Origin: Marinobacter sp. DY40_1A1
Lineage (GTDB): Bacteria; Pseudomonadota; Gammaproteobacteria; Pseudomonadales; Oleiphilaceae
NCBI RefSeq assembly: GCF_016597815.1
Contig: NZ_VCHA01000002.1
Span: forward strand, 310,001 to 374,000
Direction: 5' to 3'
Length of the DNA: 64,000 bases
Every line of letters begins with the position of its first letter. Positions within the stretch are counted from its first letter, which is position 1. Both the position numbers and the translations under genes were made by a program. Shown here one piece after another: positions 54,798 through 63,941 of this stretch. Under the pieces are notes generated by a model. It ran no database searches, was not told where the DNA came from, and saw only the letters and a program-made list of their open reading frames with translations.

Positions 54798-56096
54798 TTA
54801 CCAACGGCGCTCAAGGCGTTTACGCAGCCAGATGGCGAACGCGTTCATGGTGATCAGGAAGGCGAGCAGTACCATAATGCCGGCGGAGGCCAGCTCCACG
54901 AATCCCTGCTCTGCACTGCCGGCCCAGATGAAGATCTGTACGGGCAACACGGTGGCGGAACTGAAGAAGCCATCCGGTATCTCGACAATAAACGCCACCA
55001 TGCCAATCAACAGGAGAGGCGCTGTCTCTCCCAGGGCTTGCGCCATACCAATGATGGAGCCGGTCAGCATGCCAGGCATGGCCAGGGGCAGAACGTGGTG
55101 CAACACCACCTGCATTTTTGACGCGCCTATGCCTTCGGCTGCCTCCCGAATCGACGGGGGCACACTCTTTATGGCTGCACGGCTCGAAATGATGATGGTG
55201 GGCAGAGTCATCAGCGCCAACACAAGGCCACCGACCACGGGCACCGAGCGAGGCATACCGAACAGGCCGATAAACACCGCCAGCCCCAGCAACCCGAAGA
55301 TGATGGAGGGCACGGCTGCCAGGTTGTTGATGTTGACCTCAATAAAGTCCGTCAGGCGGTTGCTGGGGGCAAACTCTTCCAGATAAATCGCCGCGGCTAC
55401 GCCCACCGGGAAGGCAATGACCAGGGTAATGCCCATGGTGAGCAAGGAGCCAACCAGCGCGCCCAGAATACCGGCGTTAGACGGCTCCCGAGAGTCACCA
55501 CTGGTGAAAAACACATCGTTAAACCCGGTATCGATAACGCCCTTACTCAGCAGTTCATCCGTCCAGCGCTGTTGCTGCTCTGTGAGGCGTATGGAGTAGC
55601 CAGGGTCGCCGGCATGCTTTACATAAACGGACACCGTATCGTGGGCCGGGAACTCAATGGTGCGGGTAGTGCCCAGCCAATCCGGATTCTCCTTCAGCAA
55701 GTCGCGAACCTGGTTGCTGGCATAACTGCCTGTCATGCGGCTGAGCTCCCGCATATCCGCCCGGCTGGAAGCCTCCGGGAAATACGCCTGCATGGCCTTG
55801 ATGATGGGCGCCTGGAAGTCTGCCATGGCGATCTGTTCCGGATCTGCGGCATCGTTCAGGTACATCAGTTCGCCATCCAGATGCACCTCAAGGGTCACGG
55901 TGGTTTTGATGAAGCCGGTGTATCCCTTGCTGATAATGTCCGTAAACAGAATCACCAGCGAGAAGAGCGCAATGAAAATGGCCGTGATGCCATAAAGGCG
56001 GAACCGGCGTTCCTTGCGATAACGGCGCTTGAGCGAACGGCGAATCAGCTCCGCCTGCGAGCCTTCACGCTCCGCGTGTGAACCTGGCTTAGTCAT
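54798..56096 (-). CDS. pstA: Phosphate ABC transporter permease PstA, with N-terminal DUF3333
   Basis: Inner-membrane permease of 432 residues. An N-terminal part of about 180 residues with a single helix and a large periplasmic region ([18 protein letters not shown]) is the DUF3333 extension seen in marine and other proteobacteria. The C-terminal half carries the ABC permease domain ([20 protein letters not shown] and the EAA-loop [19 protein letters not shown]). Start overlaps the end of pstC by eight bases, which suggests translational coupling. Confidence 0.95.
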   Translation of the reverse strand: MTKPGSHAEREGSQAELIRRSLKRRYRKERRFRLYGITAIFIALFSLVILFTDIISKGYTGFIKTTVTLEVHLDGELMYLNDAADPEQIAMADFQAPIIKAMQAYFPEASSRADMRELSRMTGSYASNQVRDLLKENPDWLGTTRTIEFPAHDTVSVYVKHAGDPGYSIRLTEQQQRWTDELLSKGVIDTGFNDVFFTSGDSREPSNAGILGALVGSLLTMGITLVIAFPVGVAAAIYLEEFAPSNRLTDFIEVNINNLAAVPSIIFGLLGLAVFIGLFGMPRSVPVVGGLVLALMTLPTIIISSRAAIKSVPPSIREAAEGIGASKMQVVLHHVLPLAMPGMLTGSIIGMAQALGETAPLLLIGMVAFIVEIPDGFFSSATVLPVQIFIWAGSAEQGFVELASAGIMVLLAFLITMNAFAIWLRKRLERRW

Positions 56097-57477
56097 ATTG
56101 TTCCCTGTATTTACGCACGACTTTCAGTGCGATCACGTTCAGCAGCAGCGTTACGATAAAGAGCATCATGCCGAGGGCGAATGCGGCCAGTGTTTTGGCG
56201 CTGTCGAACTCCTGGTCACCGGTCAGCAGGGTGACAATCTGTACGGTTACCGTAGTCACAGAATCCAGAGGGTTGGCCGTCAGATTTGCGGCCAGGCCAG
56301 CGGCCATCACTACAATCATGGTTTCACCAATGGCACGGGATGCAGCCAGCAAAATGCCGCCCATAATGCCTGGCAGCGCCGCCGGAAAAATCACGTTTTT
56401 CATTGTTTCAGACTGAGTGGCACCCAATGCCAGGGAGCCATCGCGAAGGCTGCGTGGCACTGCGTTGATCACGTCATCAGATAGCGAAGACACGAAGGGA
56501 ATGATCATAATGCCCATCACCAAGCCCGCTGCCAGAGCACTCTGGGAGGAAGCTTCAAGGCCAACCATCAGAGCCAGATCACGGATGAAAGGCGCTACCG
56601 TGAGCGCCGCAAAGAAGCCATAAACGACGGTGGGCACCCCCGCCAGCATTTCCAGCAATGGCTTAACCACCGAGCGCATCCGTGGGCTAGCGTATTCTGA
56701 AAGATAAACCGCAGACAACAGGCCCACCGGCACGGCGATCAGCATGGCAATGGCGGAAATCATCAGGGTGCCAGTGAAGAGCGGAATAACGCCGAAGGCA
56801 CCCTCTGAACCTACCTGATCCGCCCGCAACGCAGTTTGCGGGCTCCAGTTGGTGCCAAACAGAAACTCGCTCATCGGCACCTTGCCAAAGAAGCGGACGG
56901 TTTCAAAAATAACGGAAAAAACAATGCCGATGGTGGTCAGTATCGCCACAGCGGCACACACAAAGAACAGGCGCTGAAGCGTAAGCTCCACGCTCTTGCG
57001 AGCGTTTATAGTCGGGGCCACTCGTGTCCAGGCGAAGGTGCCGCCAAGAACGGCAATCAAAATAACCAAAAGGCTTTTGAAGCGGCTGCTTTGCTCTCGC
57101 AACTCCTGCAACAATACGGCCGCATTGGAAATGCCATCGGGCACCATGGCGGGGTTCAGCTTACCTGCTGCCAGGTTACTGATCTGGGAAAGTGTCAGGC
57201 TGGCGTGCCCTGCCGATTGCGGCGTCAACTCTGCCGGCAGGGAAGCCATCACAACGTTCTGAATAACCTTGCCTTCAAAAGCGGCCCAGGCACCCAGGAT
57301 GATCAGGGCTGGAATCGCACACCAAAGCGCAGCCCTGGCGGCATAGTATGCCGGCAGGGCCTTGAGGTTACGGATGCCCCCCAGGGGTGCTGCCACAGCC
57401 CGGGAACGCATATAAGCGAACCCGTAAGCTACTGCGGCAAGCACCAGAACCAGGGGCAATAAATCAGCCGTCTGCAT
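56089..57477 (-). CDS. pstC: Phosphate ABC transporter permease PstC
   Basis: Permease partner of PstA, 462 residues, longer than the E. coli 319 because of an N-terminal extension of about 150 residues with two extra helices. The permease domain holds IAVPVGLLSAVYLSEYA, MLAGVPTVVYGFFA and the EAA-type loop PRSLRDGSLALGATQSETMK. Start and the pstS stop overlap as TAATG. The long N-terminal form pairs with the DUF3333-type PstA. Confidence 0.95.
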   Translation of the reverse strand: MQTADLLPLVLVLAAVAYGFAYMRSRAVAAPLGGIRNLKALPAYYAARAALWCAIPALIILGAWAAFEGKVIQNVVMASLPAELTPQSAGHASLTLSQISNLAAGKLNPAMVPDGISNAAVLLQELREQSSRFKSLLVILIAVLGGTFAWTRVAPTINARKSVELTLQRLFFVCAAVAILTTIGIVFSVIFETVRFFGKVPMSEFLFGTNWSPQTALRADQVGSEGAFGVIPLFTGTLMISAIAMLIAVPVGLLSAVYLSEYASPRMRSVVKPLLEMLAGVPTVVYGFFAALTVAPFIRDLALMVGLEASSQSALAAGLVMGIMIIPFVSSLSDDVINAVPRSLRDGSLALGATQSETMKNVIFPAALPGIMGGILLAASRAIGETMIVVMAAGLAANLTANPLDSVTTVTVQIVTLLTGDQEFDSAKTLAAFALGMMLFIVTLLLNVIALKVVRKYREQYD

Positions 57478-58526
57478 TAAAGCTCATCACCTGTCATTGG
57501 TTTGAGTTCCCGAACTGCTTTCGCGGTTTCCATGCGCACGTTGCGGGGGTTAGGGATCAGCCCCACATCCACCAGGTAACCGTTATCGCCCCACGCGCCT
57601 TCAGTGGTAAATTCCTGTGCATACTCGGCAATGCCTGGAACCACACCTGCGTGTGCATTCTTGATATAGAAGAACAGGGAGCGGGCAACCGGGTATTTCT
57701 CATCGGCAATGGTGTCTGGTGTTGGCGCCACTCCGTTGATGGTTGTCGCCTGAATTTCACCGCTGTTTTCCATCAGGAAACTGTAGCCGAAGATACCCAG
57801 GGTGTCTTTGTCCTGCACCAGGCGCTGCACGATCAGGTTATCGTTTTCGCCAGCCTCTACAAATGCGCCATCTTCGCGCATATTGTGGCAAACACCGCGC
57901 ATTTCTTTCTTTTCCATGGCCTTGATGAAGCCGTAGGTCTTACAGCCACCTTCCATCGCAATTTCTACGAAGGCGTCACGGGTGCCGGACGTAGGAGGCG
58001 GCCCCATCACACGAATGGCCTTAGCTGGCAGGCCGGAATCGATATCGCTCCACTTCTCATAAGGATTGGCAACCAGCTTGTCACCGCCTTTTGGGTCGGG
58101 AACTTCTTTGGCCAGCGCCAGGAACACCTGCCGCAGGCTCAGATCCATCTGGTCAGCTTGTTTGGAGTTTGCGATTACAATGCCATCAGCGCCGATTTTT
58201 ACTTCGGTAATGGCTTCCACACCATTGCGCTGGCACATGTCGAATTCGCTGGCTTTCATGCGGCGGGAGGCGTTGGTAATGTCCGGGTGCTGAGTGCCAA
58301 TACCCGCACAGAACAGCTTGAAGCCGCCGCCAGAACCGGTTGATTCCAGCTTGGGTGTTGGGAAGCTGGTGTTGCGGCCAAAGCGCTCGGCCACAACCGT
58401 GGCAAAAGGATAAACCGTTGAAGAACCCACAACGTTTACGGTGTCACGGGCCAATGCCGGAGCGGAAAGCATGGATAACCCGCCAGTCAGTGCAACAATA
58501 GCAAAAGCTGTATTCGGTTTAATCAC
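57477..58526 (-). CDS. pstS: Periplasmic phosphate-binding protein PstS
   Basis: High-affinity phosphate-binding protein, 349 residues. The start is a GTG at 58526 with GGAG eight bases upstream. Signal peptide ends near residue 26 (LSMLSAPALA). Phosphate-site motifs are VGSSTVYPF, TGSGGGF and PPTSGTRDAF. This is the longer type found with extended PstC and PstA. A Pho box lies about 73 bases upstream. As first gene it is expected to be the most strongly induced at low phosphate. Confidence 0.96.
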   Translation of the reverse strand: MIKPNTAFAIVALTGGLSMLSAPALARDTVNVVGSSTVYPFATVVAERFGRNTSFPTPKLESTGSGGGFKLFCAGIGTQHPDITNASRRMKASEFDMCQRNGVEAITEVKIGADGIVIANSKQADQMDLSLRQVFLALAKEVPDPKGGDKLVANPYEKWSDIDSGLPAKAIRVMGPPPTSGTRDAFVEIAMEGGCKTYGFIKAMEKKEMRGVCHNMREDGAFVEAGENDNLIVQRLVQDKDTLGIFGYSFLMENSGEIQATTINGVAPTPDTIADEKYPVARSLFFYIKNAHAGVVPGIAEYAQEFTTEGAWGDNGYLVDVGLIPNPRNVRMETAKAVRELKPMTGDEL

Positions 58527-58598
58527 GTTAAATCTCCATCAGTCACTAAAATTGTGTACAGCACCGGTTTACTGATGGCTAAAGACTAGAGCTTCTGT

Positions 58599-58616
58599 AT
58601 GACAGCTTTGTTACAC
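58599..58616 (-). promoter_or_regulatory. Pho box upstream of pstS
   Basis: On the minus strand GTGTAAC-AAAG-CTGTCAT: one perfect 7-base PhoB repeat and one with three changes, 11 bases apart. It lies 73 bases before the pstS start. With the Pho box at phoB it predicts a PhoB-controlled uptake operon. Confidence 0.75.
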
Positions 58617-58719
58617 CTGCTGAAATATTGTGCCGAAGCAATAAATAAGCTTGCAGCCGTGCTGCAGGTCGTTACCATGCTAAGAAAATAATTCCAGAAC
58701 CTAATAAAAGGCAGGCTTC

Positions 58720-59124
58720 ATGACGGCGTACGATGACGACAAACCCAGTCCCCGCGGCGACTTGACCCTTCAGATTGTTCCCCTACCACAAGATACCAAC
58801 GCCAATGGCGACGTATTTGCTGGCTGGCTAGTCAAGCAGATGGATATTGCTGCAGCAACTATGGCTGGCCGCATATCTCTGGGCCGCAATGCCACTGTGG
58901 CAATGGATGGAATGGAGTTTCTCTCACCTCTGCGAGTGGGTTCGCAGGTGGGCTGCTACTGCGAACTGGTAGACATCGGCCGCAGCTCCATGAAAATCCA
59001 TGTGGAAGTGTGGACCCTTGATCGTGCAGCCAAACACCCGCGCAAGGTCACTGAAGGTCGGTTTGTATACGTTGCCATTGATGAACAAGGTCGGATCCGG
59101 GAAGTGCCCGAACAGCCAGCCTGA
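58720..59124 (+). CDS. YciA-type acyl-CoA thioesterase
   Basis: A 134-residue single-hotdog thioesterase. The motif DTNANGDVFAGWLVKQMDIAA carries the catalytic Asn/Gly/Asp region of YciA, and MEFLSPLRVGSQVGCYCELV follows. YciA hydrolyses a wide range of acyl-CoAs. AAAAGGCAGGCTTC precedes the ATG. It converges with the glycosyltransferase gene. Confidence 0.92.
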   Translation: MTAYDDDKPSPRGDLTLQIVPLPQDTNANGDVFAGWLVKQMDIAAATMAGRISLGRNATVAMDGMEFLSPLRVGSQVGCYCELVDIGRSSMKIHVEVWTLDRAAKHPRKVTEGRFVYVAIDEQGRIREVPEQPA

Positions 59125-59132
59125 GTGCCAGC

Positions 59133-60236
59133 TCAATCCGGGCAGGCCCGGATGAGTTCACCAAACAGCAACCGGTACTGCTCTGCCAGTACCGATGCTT
59201 TCCAGGGGTCCGGCCGACACCGGCTGGGCGGTTTCTCCAGAATCCGTTGCAAACAGCTGATCGCAGCTTCAGCTTCCGCACCAGCGTCCTGCTCATGGCT
59301 TTCATAGCGACAGCTGTCGGGCACATATTCTCGATACGCCAGCCGGTCGGGCGCCAGAGGAACGCATCCGGACGCCATAGCTTCCAGCATCGACAGCCCC
59401 TGAAAATCATGAAGCGCGGTAGATAAAACAATATCTGCCTTGCGTAGCAGCCTGTCGTATTCAGCCCGACTTTCCAGAAAGCCCCAGTTCTCGAGGCGAT
59501 GACTGAACCGGGTCGCTATCTGATCAAACGATTTCGGGTGATTACGAAAGCCTTCTCCGACCAGGCTTAACCGATATGGCTGCTGCCGATTTTCAAGTCG
59601 CGCCAGAAAGCCCAGCAGCCTGTCTGGCGCTTTATCGTATTCCCAGCGGTGGTTCCAGAGGAGATGTGGACACGCTCTGTTCAAGGGTTCCGGATTGTCC
59701 ACAAACAGATAATCTTCGATAGGCACCGGAAGCACTCTGGACTTTAGCCGAAGACGTTCAATCAGCCCTTCCGGCACGGCATCCGGCATCTTGCCCAAAA
59801 ACTCTGATGCTCCTTTCAGAAAGCTGTCTCGATTCCAGGCACTGTTAAATACCACGCTATCCGCAGCCACCGCACCATACAAATTGACCATCTGGGGCTC
59901 CACCCGCCCCTGCTGCTGGTTACTGACAGGGAAAGCAAACTGGTTCTCGTGCATGTATAGCAAGCAAGGTGTGTTCGCCAGTTGTGGATGCAAGCCCCGC
60001 AAGGTTGCGAGATCCACCATGGACGTGGCAATAACCAGATCCCAGGGTTCCTGAAGACACGGCTCGTTCAGCCAGCTCAACGGGTTGCCGCGGATACGCC
60101 ACTGAAAATACCGGGGAGCCAATATCAGTGTATGCCAGTGATATTCCGGCAACAGTGCAATGAGCTGTTCACGCCAGCGCTTGTGGCTGGCAGCGTCGTA
60201 CGCCGACAGCAGCAGAATGCGTGGTTTGATACTCAC
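59133..60236 (-). CDS. tRNA-queuosine mannosyltransferase-like glycosyltransferase (DUF3524/QTMAN)
   Basis: A 367-residue GT-B glycosyltransferase. The N-terminal DUF3524 region begins RILLLSAYDAASHKRWREQL, with LYMHENQFAFPVS and ADSVVFNSAWNRDSFL; the C-terminal GT4 domain ends with GLSMLEAMASGCVPLAPD. This is the family of the animal queuosine mannosyltransferase (GTDC1/QTMAN), and bacterial members are predicted to act on queuosine in tRNA. Start is GTG 60236, overlapping the SDR stop as GTGA. Function in bacteria is an inference from family knowledge. Confidence 0.82.
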   Translation of the reverse strand: MSIKPRILLLSAYDAASHKRWREQLIALLPEYHWHTLILAPRYFQWRIRGNPLSWLNEPCLQEPWDLVIATSMVDLATLRGLHPQLANTPCLLYMHENQFAFPVSNQQQGRVEPQMVNLYGAVAADSVVFNSAWNRDSFLKGASEFLGKMPDAVPEGLIERLRLKSRVLPVPIEDYLFVDNPEPLNRACPHLLWNHRWEYDKAPDRLLGFLARLENRQQPYRLSLVGEGFRNHPKSFDQIATRFSHRLENWGFLESRAEYDRLLRKADIVLSTALHDFQGLSMLEAMASGCVPLAPDRLAYREYVPDSCRYESHEQDAGAEAEAAISCLQRILEKPPSRCRPDPWKASVLAEQYRLLFGELIRACPD

Positions 60237-60904
60237 CAGGGCAGCTCTTCACCATTGCTATGCCAGAAAGAGCCGGTATTCTCCAGGTTCAGCCTGGCAA
60301 TCTGCTCCACCAGCCCGCGGGCAGACTCTTCCGGAGTGATCAGGCCGCCAAAGTTCACCATTCGGGTCTTCACAAAACCAGGGTGCAGCTGCGCGACAGC
60401 AATCCCCTTGGGTTTCAAATCCATCGCCAGAGATTTACCAAAGGCGTTTAACGCCGCCTTGGACGCTCGATAGCCGTAACGGCCACCAGAATCGTTATCG
60501 GCAATTGAACCCATGCGGCTGGTGATATTGGCGATCTTGCTGCCCTGCCCCATTAAAGGAATCAAGGCCTCAGCTACACGCAGGGGCGCGTAGGCGTTGA
60601 TCTCCATTTGTGTACGGATAGAGTCAAAATCGATACTGCCCAACACCTCATCCTGTAACAGGCCAGCATTGTTGATCAGCAGGCTGATATGTTTGCCTGC
60701 TAACCCGGTTTTCAGTTTTGCGATCCCCTCAGCGGTGGTGACATCAACGCCTTCAATGACCTGCCTCGCCACTTTTGCCAACTCATCAGACGATTGCCGG
60801 CAAACACCCACTACTTCATAACCTTCAGAAGCATAATGGCGGGCAAGCTCCAGACCAATTCCACGATTGGCGCCGGTGATTACTACCAAGCTCGAAATGG
60901 ACAT
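60233..60904 (-). CDS. Short-chain dehydrogenase/reductase
   Basis: A 223-residue classical SDR. NAD(P) motif VVITGANRGIGLELARHYA, the NNAG motif LINNAGLLQDE, and the catalytic Tyr/Lys in GRYGYRASKAALNAFGKSLA with Ser about ten residues before. Arg in VCRQSSDE after the second strand suggests NADP preference. Substrate unknown. The stop overlaps the start of the mannosyltransferase gene, so the two are translated together. Confidence 0.93.
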   Translation of the reverse strand: MSISSLVVITGANRGIGLELARHYASEGYEVVGVCRQSSDELAKVARQVIEGVDVTTAEGIAKLKTGLAGKHISLLINNAGLLQDEVLGSIDFDSIRTQMEINAYAPLRVAEALIPLMGQGSKIANITSRMGSIADNDSGGRYGYRASKAALNAFGKSLAMDLKPKGIAVAQLHPGFVKTRMVNFGGLITPEESARGLVEQIARLNLENTGSFWHSNGEELPW

Positions 60905-61057
60905 ATGAAAAAACTCCCTTCAGAACAGGTTCGATAGACTAGCAGGGCAACTTTCTTTCCGGGTCAGTCTAGCCTATTGGCAAGATTGCCCGAGTCTGTA
61001 ATGCTTATACATTATCGCCCGACACAGTCCTTTCAAGAAATCAGAGATCCTCAGCCC

Positions 61058-61684
61058 ATGAGCTTCAGGCAGCTATTTATACTCACGACAGCCCTTTCCC
61101 TGATTTCGAGCCCAGTAGCTGCCGATTTTGGCATCACGCCTTTCGCAGGCTACCGCATGGGCAGCTCTATCGATATTGAATCCGCCAGCGCCAGCACCAA
61201 GGATCAAATCAAATTCAAGGACTCTGTTAGCCAAGGGATTGTTCTAAACTTTGACTTGCCAGAAGCAGGCAAGCAGGGCGAACTGTATTTTGGCCGGCAG
61301 GATACCTCGGCCAAGCTCGATAGCGGTTTGTTTACCACGGGAGCACAGGCAACTGACGTTACGATTTATCAGCTGCAGTTCGGTGGGCTCTACTTTCCGG
61401 GCCGAAAAACCCACGGTGGCTTTGCCTCTGGGGTGTTGGGCGTAACGCGGCTTGAGCCAAAGGGTTCAGGTTTCGATACGGAGCATCGCCTTGCGCTCTC
61501 CCTCGGAGGTGGTTATCAATTCTTACTTAACGACAGCTTGCGCCTGCGACTGGACCTTCGTGGAATCTACACAGCCCTGGATTCCGGCGGTTCTGTGCTC
61601 TGCTCCGGCGGCTGCGAACTTACCTACCGCAGCAGCGGCTACCTTCAGATTGAAGCAGGCGCAGGGCTGGTTCTGCGTTTTTGA
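61058..61684 (+). CDS. Small outer-membrane beta-barrel-like protein
   Basis: A 208-residue exported protein. Signal peptide ALSLISSPVAADF at residues 9-21, then alternating polar and hydrophobic strands (ITPFAGYRMG, YQLQFGGLYFPG, LALSLGGGYQFLLN) ending in a Phe (AGAGLVLRF), which is the mark of outer-membrane barrels. Two cysteines close together (LCSGGCEL) may pair. Start at ATG 61058; the frame opens further upstream but without a signal peptide. Function unknown. Confidence 0.8.
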   Translation: MSFRQLFILTTALSLISSPVAADFGITPFAGYRMGSSIDIESASASTKDQIKFKDSVSQGIVLNFDLPEAGKQGELYFGRQDTSAKLDSGLFTTGAQATDVTIYQLQFGGLYFPGRKTHGGFASGVLGVTRLEPKGSGFDTEHRLALSLGGGYQFLLNDSLRLRLDLRGIYTALDSGGSVLCSGGCELTYRSSGYLQIEAGAGLVLRF

Positions 61685-61696
61685 TTTCACCTGCTG

Positions 61697-62890
61697 TCAT
61701 GCTTCAGCCACATGCCTTTCCGGCAGCATCAACGACAGCAACGCTGCTGTTAATACCAGACCCGACGATATCCACAAGCATGCCTCCAGCCCGTAAACCT
61801 GATACACCCAGCCAGACAATATCGTACCCAGCAGCCTGCCTGCGGCATTGGACATGTAATAAAAACCCACATCCAGGGATACACCATCACCTCTGGCATA
61901 GCTGACAATCAGATAGCTGTGCAGGGAGGAGTTGATGGCAAACAAGATTCCGAACAGCAACAAACCACCGATAACCACGATCTGTGGTGACCAGCCGGCC
62001 ATCAGACCAAGGGCAATAGCCGCAGGAACCAATGCCAGTGCTGCGGCCCAGAATGCGGCAGGTTGCTTGCCTTCGCTTGTGCCGGTAATCCGGGGCGCTA
62101 TGGTCTGGATAAAGCCATAGCCGATGACCCAGGTGGCCATAAAGCCGCCGACCTTCCAGAAATCCCAACCAAAGACCGTATGCAGATAAACGGGCAGAGC
62201 CACAACAAACCACACATCCCGGGCACCAAACAGAAACATACGGGCTGCAGACAGCACGTTAATGGCAGGGCTTTTTGAAAGAATCTCCCGGAATTTGGGT
62301 TTTGCGGTGCTCTTGCCCAATTCCTGTTTAAGCAAAAATAGACTGGCCAGCCAAACCAACCCGAGAGCCGCAGCCATGGTAAGCACCGCGCCGGTGAAAC
62401 CCACCGACATCAGCAGCACGCCACCCAGAAAAAAGCCCACGCCTTTCAGCGTGTTCTTCGATCCCGTCAGTATGGCGACCCATTTATACAAAGTGCCCTG
62501 CTGCTCATCTGGCACCAGCAATTTGATGCCGCTTTTGGCAGACATTTTGTTCAGGTCTTTGGCAATACCAGACAAAGCTTGCGCCGCCATCACCCAGGGC
62601 ACTGAGAGCATGGCCGCCGGGACAGCCAGCATGGCCAAGGCTGCGATTTGCAGGAACAGCCCGATGTTCATGGTGCGATTCAAACCCATGCGAGCGCCCA
62701 GATAACCACCCACCAGATTGGTCACCACCCCGAAGAACTCGTAGAACACGAATAGCAGGGCGATTTCCAGCGGCGAGTAACCAAGCTGGTGGAAATGCAG
62801 CACCACCAGCATGCGCAACGCCCCATCCGTCAGGGTGAAGGCCCAATAATTACCCGTGATCACCAGGTACTGACGAATGGCGGTATTCAT
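61697..62890 (-). CDS. arsJ: Organoarsenical efflux MFS protein ArsJ
   Basis: ArsJ exports 1-arseno-3-phosphoglycerate, made from arsenate and glyceraldehyde-3-phosphate by its partner GAPDH, and so gives arsenate resistance. The 397 residues have about eleven hydrophobic helices and the family sequence GNYWAFTLTDGALRMLVVL, FYEFFGVVTNLVGGYLGAR and SGIKLLVPDEQQGTLYKWVA. Start is ATG 62890, one base after the GAPDH stop. An open N-terminal extension overlaps the GAPDH gene and is not used. Confidence 0.95.
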   Translation of the reverse strand: MNTAIRQYLVITGNYWAFTLTDGALRMLVVLHFHQLGYSPLEIALLFVFYEFFGVVTNLVGGYLGARMGLNRTMNIGLFLQIAALAMLAVPAAMLSVPWVMAAQALSGIAKDLNKMSAKSGIKLLVPDEQQGTLYKWVAILTGSKNTLKGVGFFLGGVLLMSVGFTGAVLTMAAALGLVWLASLFLLKQELGKSTAKPKFREILSKSPAINVLSAARMFLFGARDVWFVVALPVYLHTVFGWDFWKVGGFMATWVIGYGFIQTIAPRITGTSEGKQPAAFWAAALALVPAAIALGLMAGWSPQIVVIGGLLLFGILFAINSSLHSYLIVSYARGDGVSLDVGFYYMSNAAGRLLGTILSGWVYQVYGLEACLWISSGLVLTAALLSLMLPERHVAEA

Positions 62891-62891
62891 A

Positions 62892-63896
62892 TCAAGCCAG
62901 GCCCACCTTGCGCGCCAGTTCAACGGTGCGGTTGGCGTAACCCCACTCGTTGTCATACCAAGCGTAGATCTTCACCTGAGTTCCGTTGACCACCAGCGTG
63001 GACAAGGCATCGACAATGGATGAGCGCGGGTCTGTTTTGTAATCGATGGATACCAGCGGGCGTTCTTCGTAGCCCAGAATGTCCTTCAATTCACCCTCTG
63101 AGGCTTCTTTGAGCAGCCGGTTTACCGCATCGCGATCTGTGGGCGTTTCCACCTCAAACACACAATCCGTCAGAGACGCGTTGGTGAGGGGAACACGCAC
63201 TGCGTGGCCATCCAAACGTCCTTTAAGGTCCGGGAATATTTCGATAATCGCCGTGGCAGAACCGGTACTTGTGGGAATCAGCGAACTGCCGCAAGCCCGT
63301 GCCCGCCGCAGGTCTTTGTGGGGCGCATCAATGATTGTCTGGGTATTGGTCAGGCTGTGGATGGTGGTAATGGAGCCGTGTTTGATACCCAGTTTCTCGT
63401 GAATCACTTTCACCACTGGCGCCAAACAGTTAGTGGTGCACGACGCCGCGGTTACAATTCGATCCCTGGCCGGATCAAAAATGTCTTCATTCACGCCCAC
63501 AACAATATTCTTCGCGCCCGCTTCTTTCACCGGCGCGGTGACCACCACCCGTTTTACGCCTTGATCGAGGTAGCCCTGCAGCACCGACACTGTCTTGTGC
63601 GCACCGCTGGCTTCGATCACCAGATCGCATCCAGACCAGTCGGTATCGGCAATGGCTTTATTACGAGTGACACGGATGCGCTGGCCATCAATCACCATGT
63701 CATCGCCATCAGCAGCTGCCTCACGGCTCCAGCGGCCATGGATACTGTCGAAGTTCAGCAGATGAGCCAAAGTATGAGCGTCTGCGCCCGGGTCATTAAT
63801 CGCCACAAATTCCAGTTCAGGCCACTCCCAGGCGGCCCTTAACGCCAAGCGACCAATACGGCCAAACCCGTTAATGCCTACTTTGATTTTGCTCAT
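62892..63896 (-). CDS. ArsJ-associated glyceraldehyde-3-phosphate dehydrogenase
   Basis: Type I GAPDH of 334 residues. NAD motif [15 protein letters not shown], catalytic Cys153 in [12 protein letters not shown], and [18 protein letters not shown] in the substrate loop. The pairing with arsJ and the divergence from core GAPDH show that it makes 1-arseno-3-phosphoglycerate for export rather than serving glycolysis. AAGGAG precedes the ATG. A further gene of the operon ends 45 bases upstream, at the window edge. Confidence 0.95.
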   Translation of the reverse strand: MSKIKVGINGFGRIGRLALRAAWEWPELEFVAINDPGADAHTLAHLLNFDSIHGRWSREAAADGDDMVIDGQRIRVTRNKAIADTDWSGCDLVIEASGAHKTVSVLQGYLDQGVKRVVVTAPVKEAGAKNIVVGVNEDIFDPARDRIVTAASCTTNCLAPVVKVIHEKLGIKHGSITTIHSLTNTQTIIDAPHKDLRRARACGSSLIPTSTGSATAIIEIFPDLKGRLDGHAVRVPLTNASLTDCVFEVETPTDRDAVNRLLKEASEGELKDILGYEERPLVSIDYKTDPRSSIVDALSTLVVNGTQVKIYAWYDNEWGYANRTVELARKVGLA

Positions 63897-63941
63897 GGTG
63901 TTCTCCTTGCGAATTTCGCAGGTGATGTATCCAATGAATGT

